Source of the DNA: Planctomycetota bacterium
GTDB taxonomy: Bacteria > Planctomycetota > Planctomycetia > Pirellulales > Lacipirellulaceae
Direction of reading: 5' to 3'
Assembly (NCBI GenBank): GCA_029259975.1
Contig: JAJDEE010000177.1
Location: forward strand, 1 to 7,167
DNA: 7,167 nucleotides
Of this stretch, positions 1 to 4,915 are shown one piece after another. Position 1 is the first letter of the stretch. Every line of letters begins with the position of its first letter. The position numbers and the translations under genes are program-made. Below the pieces are notes generated by a model. That model saw only the letters and a list, made by a program, of their open reading frames with translations, was not told the origin of the DNA and ran no database searches.

Positions 1-1254
1 AGCGAGCATCAACTCGAAGGCATCTTTACTACGCGACTTCGGTAGCTTGCCGTCAGCGGCCGCCGAGATGAACTCGGCCAACTGAGCGGCGGAAATAGAA
101 AACCGATCGATCGTAGTTTCTTGCTCTTTGAGAATACGCAAAACGTGCTGAGTTACCCAGTTGCAAGCGGTTTTATAATCGCCACAGGTTTCGGCAGCTG
201 CCAAAAAATAATCGAGGACTTCGCGGCCTTGGTTAACGAGAACGTTGGCGTCGTAGGTAGAAAGGCCGTGGTCCTTTGCAAGCCGCGCACGTATCGAGGC
301 AGGCAATTCGCCCAGCGATTCTCTTACCTTTTCGACTTGCTCGGGCGTGCTAAGCACGGGCACCAAATCGGGGTCGGGAAAATAGCGGTAATCGCTCGAT
401 TCTTCTTTGCTGCGTTGCGGCAGGGTCTTGCCGGCGTTGTCGTCCCAGCCGCGGGTCTGTTTGGGGGCTTCGCCAATTTTTTGGCCCGTTTCTTGCCAGA
501 CGCGATACTGCCGTTCGGCTTCGTAGTCGATCGCGCGTTCGACGGCGCGAAAGCTGTTCATGTTTTTGATCTCGACGATCGGCGTGGCAACATATGCGTT
601 AGGATTGTCGCCGCCGGCATTGTCTTCGAGATGTAGGTTCACATTGGCATCGCAACGCAAGCTGCCCTCTTGCATGTTGCAGTCGGAGACGCCGATATAC
701 TCCAGCAGCAGTTTTAGTTCTTCGAGATAGGCCCGCGCTTCGGCAGAGCTACGCATGTCTGGCTCAGAGACAATTTCCAACAGTGGCGTACCGGTGCGGT
801 TAAGATCGATCTGACTGTCGGCGCGACCATGGACATCGTCGTGAATACTTTTGCCGGCGTCGTCTTCGAGATGCGCGCGAGTGATGCCAACTCGTTTAGG
901 CTCGAATCGCTTCTCTTTTTCGTCGCTGATCTCAAGGTAGCCGTTAGCCGACATCGGCAGATCGAATTGGCTGATCTGATAGCCTTTGGGCAAGTCGGGG
1001 TAAAAGTACTGCTTACGATCCCACTTGGTGAATGCCGGAATCTCGCAGTTGATCGCCACCGCCGTTTTTAGCGATAGCTCGTACGCCTCGCGATTCATCA
1101 CCGGCAGACTGCCGGGCATGCCGATGCAGACGGGGCAAGTTTGTGTGTTCGGCTCAGCGCCAAACTGCGTACTACAGCGGCAAAACAGCTTGCTGTGGGT
1201 GGCAAGCTGAACGTGCACTTCGAGGCCGATGACGGTGGTGTAGGGTTTTGACAT
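1..1254 (-). CDS. gatB: Asp/Glu-tRNA amidotransferase subunit B, 3' end cut off by the window
   Basis: GatB binds the misacylated tRNA and activates the Glu or Asp side chain with ATP; GatA supplies the ammonia. I translated this frame from the ATG at 1252-1254: 418 codons stay open to base 1. The family usually has about 480-500 residues, so roughly 60-80 C-terminal residues (end of the YqeY-like tRNA-binding tail) lie outside. Visible landmarks: IGLEVHVQL at residues 9-17; a four-cysteine zinc site at C25, C27, C40 and C43; DLPKGYQISQ at 87-96; and the family signature IDLNRTGTPLLE at 149-160. No Shine-Dalgarno is obvious before the ATG, and the left arm of the inserted cassette begins only 4-9 bases upstream. 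It is the last visible gene of the rpmB-gatC-gatA-gatB series, separated from gatA by 497 bases instead of the usual short gap. Identity is not in doubt; only the end is missing. Confidence 0.97.
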   Translation of the reverse strand, partial: MSKPYTTVIGLEVHVQLATHSKLFCRCSTQFGAEPNTQTCPVCIGMPGSLPVMNREAYELSLKTAVAINCEIPAFTKWDRKQYFYPDLPKGYQISQFDLPMSANGYLEISDEKEKRFEPKRVGITRAHLEDDAGKSIHDDVHGRADSQIDLNRTGTPLLEIVSEPDMRSSAEARAYLEELKLLLEYIGVSDCNMQEGSLRCDANVNLHLEDNAGGDNPNAYVATPIVEIKNMNSFRAVERAIDYEAERQYRVWQETGQKIGEAPKQTRGWDDNAGKTLPQRSKEESSDYRYFPDPDLVPVLSTPEQVEKVRESLGELPASIRARLAKDHGLSTYDANVLVNQGREVLDYFLAAAETCGDYKTACNWVTQHVLRILKEQETTIDRFSISAAQLAEFISAAADGKLPKSRSKDAFELMLA

Positions 1255-1258
1255 GCTG

Positions 1259-1292
1259 TAAATGCCCGCGAATTACGCGAAAGGACGCGAAA
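1259..1292 (+). repeat. Left arm of imperfect inverted repeat flanking the GxxExxY gene
   Basis: The core at 1264-1292 starts gcccgcgaa and contains spaced copies of an ACGCGAA-like unit. It matches the reverse complement of 1717-1745 at 25 of 29 positions without gaps. Extended outward to 1259 and 1750 the match is 29 of 34. The arm ends shortly before the TAA stop (1300-1302) of the enclosed gene and lies 4 bases from the gatB start codon. Confidence 0.8.
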
Positions 1293-1299
1293 AAGTGAA

Positions 1300-1686
1300 T
1301 TAGTGTTTCGTGTTCGCTAGGCGTTCGTATTCTAGTTTGGGGTGATGTCCGAAGTTAATAAGTAGACCCAGCGGTAGCTTGGTTGCGTTAAGGTAATTGA
1401 TCGCTTGTGACCTGAAAGCATCAGTGATATTGGAAACGGCTTTGATTTCAACGATAATTTGCTCGCAGCAAATGAAATCGGGGATAAAGTACGTGGTTAG
1501 CTTTTTGTCACGATAGGTTAGCTCTTGTTTTAGCTGTGATTTATACGGGATACCTTGCAACTCAAATTCGATTTCCAAGCACTCCTGATAGACCGATTCC
1601 AAGAATCCACAGCCCATTCGCTTGTAAACTTCAAAACATGCTCCCATGATTTGATAACTCTCTTCAGGAAGAACAAGCTTGCTCAT
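1300..1686 (-). CDS. GxxExxY family protein (PD-(D/E)XK nuclease superfamily)
   Basis: A 128-residue protein with the family-naming motif G27-F-L-E30-S-V-Y33. It also has a PD-(D/E)XK-like core: D70 in the strand before the E80-I-K82 motif, then Q94-x-x-x-Y98, as in RecB-like nucleases of this superfamily. These residues suggest an intact metal-dependent nuclease fold. The biological role of GxxExxY proteins is not established, so I do not assign one. Length is normal for the family (about 120-135). The ATG at 1684-1686 starts the MSKLVLPEES N-terminus typical of these proteins; only a weak GAG lies upstream. Base composition is clearly more AT-rich than the neighbours, consistent with recent acquisition. 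It interrupts the gatA-gatB spacing and reads in the operon direction, so it is probably co-transcribed with gatA and gatB. Confidence 0.87.
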   Translation of the reverse strand: MSKLVLPEESYQIMGACFEVYKRMGCGFLESVYQECLEIEFELQGIPYKSQLKQELTYRDKKLTTYFIPDFICCEQIIVEIKAVSNITDAFRSQAINYLNATKLPLGLLINFGHHPKLEYERLANTKH

Positions 1687-1716
1687 GGTTATCTCATATG
1701 CTCAAAACATAATTTC

Positions 1717-1750
1717 TTTCGCGTTCTTCCGCGTCTTTCGCGGGCAATTA
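1717..1750 (-). repeat. Right arm of imperfect inverted repeat flanking the GxxExxY gene
   Basis: On the minus strand this arm reads taattgcccgcgaaagacgc and continues with two more ACGCG-type units. It pairs with the left arm (1259-1292) at 29 of 34 positions. It lies one base beyond the gatA stop codon (1752-1754) and upstream of the GxxExxY start, so the transcript between gatA and gatB could fold back over the whole cassette. Confidence 0.8.
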
Positions 1751-1751
1751 T

Positions 1752-3215
1752 TTACACTCTATCTGAACGTTTAGTCTGCCAGTCGGTGGCTTTTTGGTAC
1801 ATGTGGGCGCCGCGTAGCAAGGTTTCTTCGGCGAGGGGTTTGGCTTGTAGCTGGAGGCCAATCGGCAGACCTGTTTTGCTGAAACCGCAGGGTAAACTAA
1901 TGCCGGGGAGGCCGGCGAGGTTGGCGCTGACGGTGTAGAGGTCGACGAGGTACATTGACAGCGGGTCGTTGGCAAGCTCTCCGATTTTGAAGGCTGGCTC
2001 GGCAGTGACGGGGCTGGCAATGAGGTCGACTTGCTCGAAGGCGGCGTCGAAATCTTGGCGGATCAGGCGGCGGACTTTGAGCGCTTTGAGATAGTAGGCG
2101 TCGTAGTAGCCGGCGCTGAGGGCGTAAGCGCCGAGCATGATGCGGCGTTTTACCTCGGGGCCAAAGGCTTCGGCGCGCGAGCGGCAGTACATTTCGACCA
2201 GCGAGCAGTCTTCCGCCGTGCGGTGGCCGTAGTGGACGCCATCGTAGCGGGCGAGGTTGCTGGAGGCTTCGCTGGGGGCGATCACGTAGTAGGTCGCGAC
2301 GGCGTACTTGCTGTGCGGCAGTGAGATTTCTTTGACCGTCGCGCCGAGCGATTCGTAAACTTTAATCGCCTCGCGAACTGTGGTTTCGACTTCAGGGTCG
2401 AGGCCCTCGGCAAAATGCTCACGAACGATGCCCAGTCGCAGGCCTTCGAGCGGTTGGTCGAGGGCGGAGGTGTATTCGGGCACGGGTACGTCAAGCGAGG
2501 TCGAGTCTTGCGGGTCGTGGCCGGCAATAGTTTCGAGCAGCAGCGCGATGTCTTCGGTCGAGTTGGCTAGCGGCCCGACTTGGTCGAGGCTGCTGGCAAA
2601 GGCGACCAGTCCGAAACGGCTGACGCGACCGTAGGTCGGCTTAAGCCCGACAACGCCGCACAGCCCGGCAGGCTGACGGATGGAGCCGCCGGTATCAGTG
2701 CCAATCGACAGTGGCGCCATGCCGCCAGCGACGCAGGCCGCGGCGCCGCCGCTGGAGCCGCCGGGGGCACGATCCAAATCCCACGGGTTGCGAGTGATCT
2801 GAAAAGCAGAGTTCTCGGTTGAGCCGCCCATGGCAAACTCGTCCATGTTGGTACGGCCAATGAGCACGGCGTCGGCAGCTTTTAATTTTGCCACGACGGT
2901 TGAGTCGTAGGGCGGACGGAAGTTTTCGAGCATCCGCGAGGCGCAGGTCGTTTTAGTATCGGTGTCGCAGAGGACGTCTTTTACGGCGACGGGCAACCCT
3001 GCGAGCTTGCCGAGCGGTTGGCCAGCTTGGCGGCGGCTGTCGATGTCGGCGGCACGAGCCAAAGCGGCATCGGCGTCGACACGCAGGAAGGCACCGATTT
3101 GTCGGTCGGCCACGGCGATGCGGTCGAGGTAGTTTTGGGTCAGCTCGACCGCGGAAATTTCGCCCTGGTTAAGCAGCTGGAGAAGCTCGTTTGCGGTCTG
3201 CTCGATGCGGGACAT
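1752..3215 (-). CDS. gatA: Asp/Glu-tRNA amidotransferase subunit A (glutaminase/amidase)
   Basis: GatA hydrolyses glutamine and passes ammonia to GatB for transamidation of Glu-tRNA(Gln) or Asp-tRNA(Asn) in the cytoplasm. The 487-residue product has the normal family length. The amidase Ser-cisSer-Lys triad is present: K79 in LPVAVKD, S154 in PGGSSGG, and the nucleophile S178 in GTDTGGSIRQPAG. These numbers coincide with those I recall for S. aureus GatA. Other amidase-signature stretches include GRTNMDEFAMG at about 120-130 and GLKPTYGRVSRFG at about 190-202. The ATG at 3213-3215 has GAGGG (3224-3228) 8 bases upstream, which supports the start. That site lies inside a palindrome of the gatC-gatA intergenic element. 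gatC ends 100 bases upstream and the GxxExxY cassette follows the TAA stop. No frameshift or missing motif is seen. Confidence 0.97.
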   Translation of the reverse strand: MSRIEQTANELLQLLNQGEISAVELTQNYLDRIAVADRQIGAFLRVDADAALARAADIDSRRQAGQPLGKLAGLPVAVKDVLCDTDTKTTCASRMLENFRPPYDSTVVAKLKAADAVLIGRTNMDEFAMGGSTENSAFQITRNPWDLDRAPGGSSGGAAACVAGGMAPLSIGTDTGGSIRQPAGLCGVVGLKPTYGRVSRFGLVAFASSLDQVGPLANSTEDIALLLETIAGHDPQDSTSLDVPVPEYTSALDQPLEGLRLGIVREHFAEGLDPEVETTVREAIKVYESLGATVKEISLPHSKYAVATYYVIAPSEASSNLARYDGVHYGHRTAEDCSLVEMYCRSRAEAFGPEVKRRIMLGAYALSAGYYDAYYLKALKVRRLIRQDFDAAFEQVDLIASPVTAEPAFKIGELANDPLSMYLVDLYTVSANLAGLPGISLPCGFSKTGLPIGLQLQAKPLAEETLLRGAHMYQKATDWQTKRSDRV

Positions 3216-3219
3216 TTTG

Positions 3220-3303
3220 GTAGCCCTCGGCTCTGCCGGGGGATTGCGGGACGATTGGTTATATTTTTCGGTAGGTTTGTCCCCCGGCAGAGCCGGGGGC
3301 TAC
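3220..3303. repeat. REPIN-like pair of palindromes between gatC and gatA
   Basis: Two 24-base arms, 3220-3243 and 3280-3303, are inverted copies of each other with a single mismatch, separated by 36 bases. Each arm is itself a small palindrome. The right one has a perfect 8-base stem (3281-3288 with 3292-3299) around the loop AGA. The left one has the same stem with one imperfect pair around TCT. Two such palindromes in opposite orientation resemble the REP/REPIN arrangement of non-autonomous intergenic repeats. In RNA the region could form two short hairpins or one long 24-base stem. No T tract follows, so it does not look like a terminator. I have the impression that this GGCTCTGCCGGGGG-type motif recurs in planctomycete genomes, but cannot verify that here; there is no other copy in this window. 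Confidence 0.8.
3224..3228 (-). promoter_or_regulatory. gatA ribosome-binding site, inside a hairpin stem
   Basis: The minus strand reads GAGGG followed by 8 bases and then the gatA ATG, a well-placed Shine-Dalgarno. The same bases form the 3' side of the left palindrome (3224-3242), where they can pair with the run of C's at 3238-3242. The ribosome-binding site may therefore be partly hidden in the folded mRNA. Confidence 0.6.
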
Positions 3304-3315
3304 GTTGCCCATTTG

Positions 3316-3606
3316 TCAATCACCCAACACCGGCGGCACCAAGTAGGCTTGGTCGTTGTGGCTAGGAGCGTTAGCAAGCGCTTGCTCGCGTGGCAGGCTG
3401 GGACGGACCGTGTCGTCGGCGAAAACGTTGTGTACTTCGACGGCGTGAGCCAGCGGCTCGACGGCGTCGGTGTCGACTTCGGCGAGTTGGTCGACGTAGC
3501 CAACGATTTGAGACAACTCGTCGGTCAACGAAACCAGCTCGTCCTCGCTAAGCCGCAAGCGGGCAAGCAACGCGACCTTTTCGACGTCCGCGCGTGTGAT
3601 GGCCAT
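3316..3606 (-). CDS. gatC: Asp/Glu-tRNA amidotransferase subunit C
   Basis: GatC is the small subunit that wraps around and stabilises the GatA-GatB interface; it has no catalytic residues. The 96-residue product has the family's usual size and pattern: N-terminal helix VEKVALLARLRLS (residues about 9-21), the central ELSQIVGYVDQLAEVDTD stretch, and a C-terminal part with LANAPSHNDQAYLVPPV. The frame is open further upstream to 3669, but that extension overlaps rpmB. The methionine at 3604-3606 begins the conserved MAITRADVEKVA start, so I use that. It begins 13 bases after the rpmB stop, which indicates co-transcription, possibly with translational coupling, because no strong Shine-Dalgarno is visible. 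The stop is TGA at 3316-3318. Confidence 0.95.
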   Translation of the reverse strand: MAITRADVEKVALLARLRLSEDELVSLTDELSQIVGYVDQLAEVDTDAVEPLAHAVEVHNVFADDTVRPSLPREQALANAPSHNDQAYLVPPVLGD

Positions 3607-3619
3607 ACGTCGAAACCGT

Positions 3620-3895
3620 CTATTTCTTGGCAGGCTGTGTTGGCACCTTGAATGGCGCGTGACGAACAATCTTGGTCACACCGCCAGAGCGGATGCACTG
3701 CGTGCAAGCAAAGACCGTCTTGTGCGTGCCGTTTTTGGTCGAGATATGCACGCGTTGCAGGTTGGGCTTAAACTTGCGGCGCGTAATGCCTGTAATTTTG
3801 GTACCAACACCGCCGAGGTACTTTTTCTTACCGCGGGTCGTTACCGAATTGCCCATCTGAGGGCCTTTGCCACATACTTCACATTGTCGGGCCAT
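3620..3895 (-). CDS. rpmB: 50S ribosomal protein bL28, zinc-ribbon form
   Basis: bL28 is a structural protein of the large ribosomal subunit. The 91-residue product starts MARQCEVCGKGPQMGNSV, the classic bL28 opening, and continues with RRKFKPNLQRVHI (39-51), the rRNA-binding core. Two CxxC pairs, C5/C8 and C64/C67, mark the zinc-containing version of the protein. The basic C-terminal tail (VPTQPAKK) is slightly longer than in minimal homologues. AAGGA lies 8 bases before the ATG, which fixes the start. It is the first gene of the rpmB-gatC-gatA-gatB run, with a candidate promoter about 80 bases upstream. Being cotranscribed with bL28 would tie supply of the amidotransferase to ribosome production; that is an inference. 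Confidence 0.97.
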   Translation of the reverse strand: MARQCEVCGKGPQMGNSVTTRGKKKYLGGVGTKITGITRRKFKPNLQRVHISTKNGTHKTVFACTQCIRSGGVTKIVRHAPFKVPTQPAKK

Positions 3896-3903
3896 GATTT
3901 TGG

Positions 3904-3908
3904 TCCTT
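3904..3908 (-). promoter_or_regulatory. rpmB ribosome-binding site
   Basis: The minus strand reads AGAAGAAGGACCAAAATC directly before the rpmB ATG. The AAGGA core is spaced 8 bases from the start codon. This is the strongest Shine-Dalgarno in the window, fitting a highly expressed ribosomal protein. Confidence 0.8.
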
Positions 3909-3974
3909 CTTCTACTGACTGGTTTGTATTGCTAACCGCGAGCGGCGTCCAATGCCGGGAACGGCAAGCCCAGT

Positions 3975-3980
3975 AGTATA
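3975..3980 (-). promoter_or_regulatory. Candidate -10 box for the rpmB-gat operon
   Basis: The minus strand reads TATACT here, one base from the sigma-70 consensus TATAAT. It would start transcription about 70 bases upstream of rpmB. The sequence 17 bases further upstream (TTCCAC, 3998-4003) is a poor -35 match, so the call rests on the -10 alone and on the need for a promoter between hisN and rpmB. Confidence 0.35.
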
Positions 3981-4063
3981 AAGGGTGAGAGGTGAAGGTG
4001 GAAGGCTGAAAAAAAACGCTGCGTAAATGCTTCCTTCTCCTTCTTCCCTCATCCTTCAGCCTT
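3981..4063. repeat. Purine/pyrimidine inverted repeat at the hisN 3' end; possible terminator
   Basis: The plus strand has a purine-rich stretch (3981-4016, ending in A8 at 4009-4016). A pure pyrimidine run follows at 4030-4050. AAGGCTGAA (4002-4010) is perfectly complementary to TTCAGCCTT (4055-4063), and the flanking GGTGAAGG / CCTTCTTCC-type units are partly complementary as well. Read in the hisN direction, transcription passes the stop (4049-4051), a very small ACG-CAG-CGT stem, and then eight U's. A weak rho-independent terminator is possible, but the long stem encloses the U tract instead of preceding it. The right arm covers the last codons of hisN (K-A-E-G-stop). Confidence 0.4.
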
Positions 4064-4864
4064 TATTTCAGCTAAAACCTGCTCGGCCAGCTTACCATTG
4101 GTCGCAACGGCCTCTTCGCTGTGGACGGTCGCTCGGCCCTGCCAATCGAAAAATTTGCCGCCAGCCTCCTCAATGACCGGTTGCAGGGCGGCGGAGTCCC
4201 AGAGGCTCATTGCCGGGTCGATCGCGATTTCGGCACGGCCGGTGGCGACCAGCAAATAGCCAAAGGCGTCGGCCCAAGTGCGGGTGAGGCGACAGGCCGA
4301 TTCGAGCCGGTCGTAAACGGGCCGGCAATCGATGTCGCGTTCGGTCGTAAACGATCGGACCGAGGTAGTCACACAAACCGCATTTTCAAGCTTGTCCACT
4401 TCCGAAACAACGGTGCGGCGCGGCGCGGCCTCGCCCAACACATGCCAACACCCCAGACCACGAGCCGCATAAACCATCTCGCCAGCCGCTGGGGCGAAAA
4501 TAACGCCGATTTGCGGCTCGTCTTCGTGCAAGATCGCTACCAGCGTGGTGTAAAGCGGCACGCCGCTGATGAACGCCTTGGTGCCGTCGATCGGGTCGAG
4601 TACCCAGCGAAAACCGCTGGTGCCGGGCTTCTCGCCGAACTCTTCGCCGAGAATCGCATCGTCAGGAAATTGCGCGGCGATACGTGCGCGAAGCAACTCT
4701 TCGGCGGCGCGATCGGCAGCTGTAACGGGCGAGCCGTCCGACTTGCGATCGACGTCGAGGCTAGGTGTGCGGAAAAGCTCGAGCGTTTGCTCGCCTGCTT
4801 GGCGAGCGATTTCGACAGCAAATTCTAGGCGAGGCTTGAGTTGCAGTGATTCTGGTGTTGGCAT
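4049..4864 (-). CDS. hisN: Histidinol-phosphatase, inositol monophosphatase family (HisN type)
   Basis: Probably dephosphorylates L-histidinol phosphate, the penultimate stage of histidine biosynthesis, as a Mg2+-dependent cytoplasmic enzyme. The 271-residue length fits. Inositol-monophosphatase metal-site motifs are complete: GEE at 73-75, D90-P-I-D93-G-T95, and W222-D223 with S-A-A after it. The HisN subgroup is suggested by the WVLDPIDGTKAFISGVPLY stretch (87-105), where a typical inositol monophosphatase has a different segment after DGT. The WADAFGYLLVATGRAEIAID stretch (197-216) also fits HisN. Related enzymes (inositol-1-phosphatase, CysQ-like) share the fold, so the substrate is inferred. 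No other his genes are in the window. The ATG at 4862-4864 has only a weak GTGAG upstream. The gene starts 51 bases after the SLC4-like gene in the same direction, so it may be transcribed from the same promoter, although no functional link is evident. Confidence 0.77.
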   Translation of the reverse strand: MPTPESLQLKPRLEFAVEIARQAGEQTLELFRTPSLDVDRKSDGSPVTAADRAAEELLRARIAAQFPDDAILGEEFGEKPGTSGFRWVLDPIDGTKAFISGVPLYTTLVAILHEDEPQIGVIFAPAAGEMVYAARGLGCWHVLGEAAPRRTVVSEVDKLENAVCVTTSVRSFTTERDIDCRPVYDRLESACRLTRTWADAFGYLLVATGRAEIAIDPAMSLWDSAALQPVIEEAGGKFFDWQGRATVHSEEAVATNGKLAEQVLAEIKAEG

Positions 4865-4915
4865 GGTTCGCTCACAATACCAGACCGAAAAGGGTTGGCA
4901 AAGACGTGCGGTGAA

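Larger units (their letters stand above)
1259..1750. mobile_element. Candidate inserted cassette: GxxExxY gene between inverted repeats
   Basis: About 490 bases between gatA and gatB consist of one small gene and two inverted arms, with almost nothing else. By eye, four 60-base lines inside it (1321-1560) have 28, 27, 23 and 23 G+C, about 42%. Two lines of gatA (2341-2460) have 72 of 120, or 60%. The arms abut the gatA stop (one base away) and the gatB start (four bases away), as expected if a unit entered a short intergenic gap of an operon. No transposase is encoded and no target-site duplication can be identified, so mobility is inferred. If it moves, it probably relies on enzymes supplied elsewhere, or spreads by recombination. 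Confidence 0.5.

Noticed and set aside
121..636. A 171-codon plus-strand open frame opposite gatB
   Set aside because: It is the antisense of a clearly coding, fully conserved gatB region; GC-rich genes commonly give long antisense frames. The same applies to the plus-strand frames opposite gatA, hisN and the transporter.
1259..1750. CRISPR array or toxin-antitoxin pair between gatA and gatB
   Set aside because: The ACGCGAA units are only about 10 bases apart with no spacer structure, and only one gene is present with no partner frame.
3258..3263. TATAAC as a -10 box for an internal gatA promoter
   Set aside because: The -35 position falls in a run of C/G inside the right palindrome, so the match is probably due to the AT-rich spacer.
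3220..3303. Rho-independent terminator between gatC and gatA
   Set aside because: The stems are strong but no T tract follows either one on either strand, and a terminator here would cut off gatA and gatB.
3607..3669. Upstream extension of gatC by 21 residues to an earlier ATG
   Set aside because: It overlaps the 3' end of rpmB by 50 bases, and the extra residues do not resemble GatC. The methionine at 3604-3606 starts the conserved family N-terminus.
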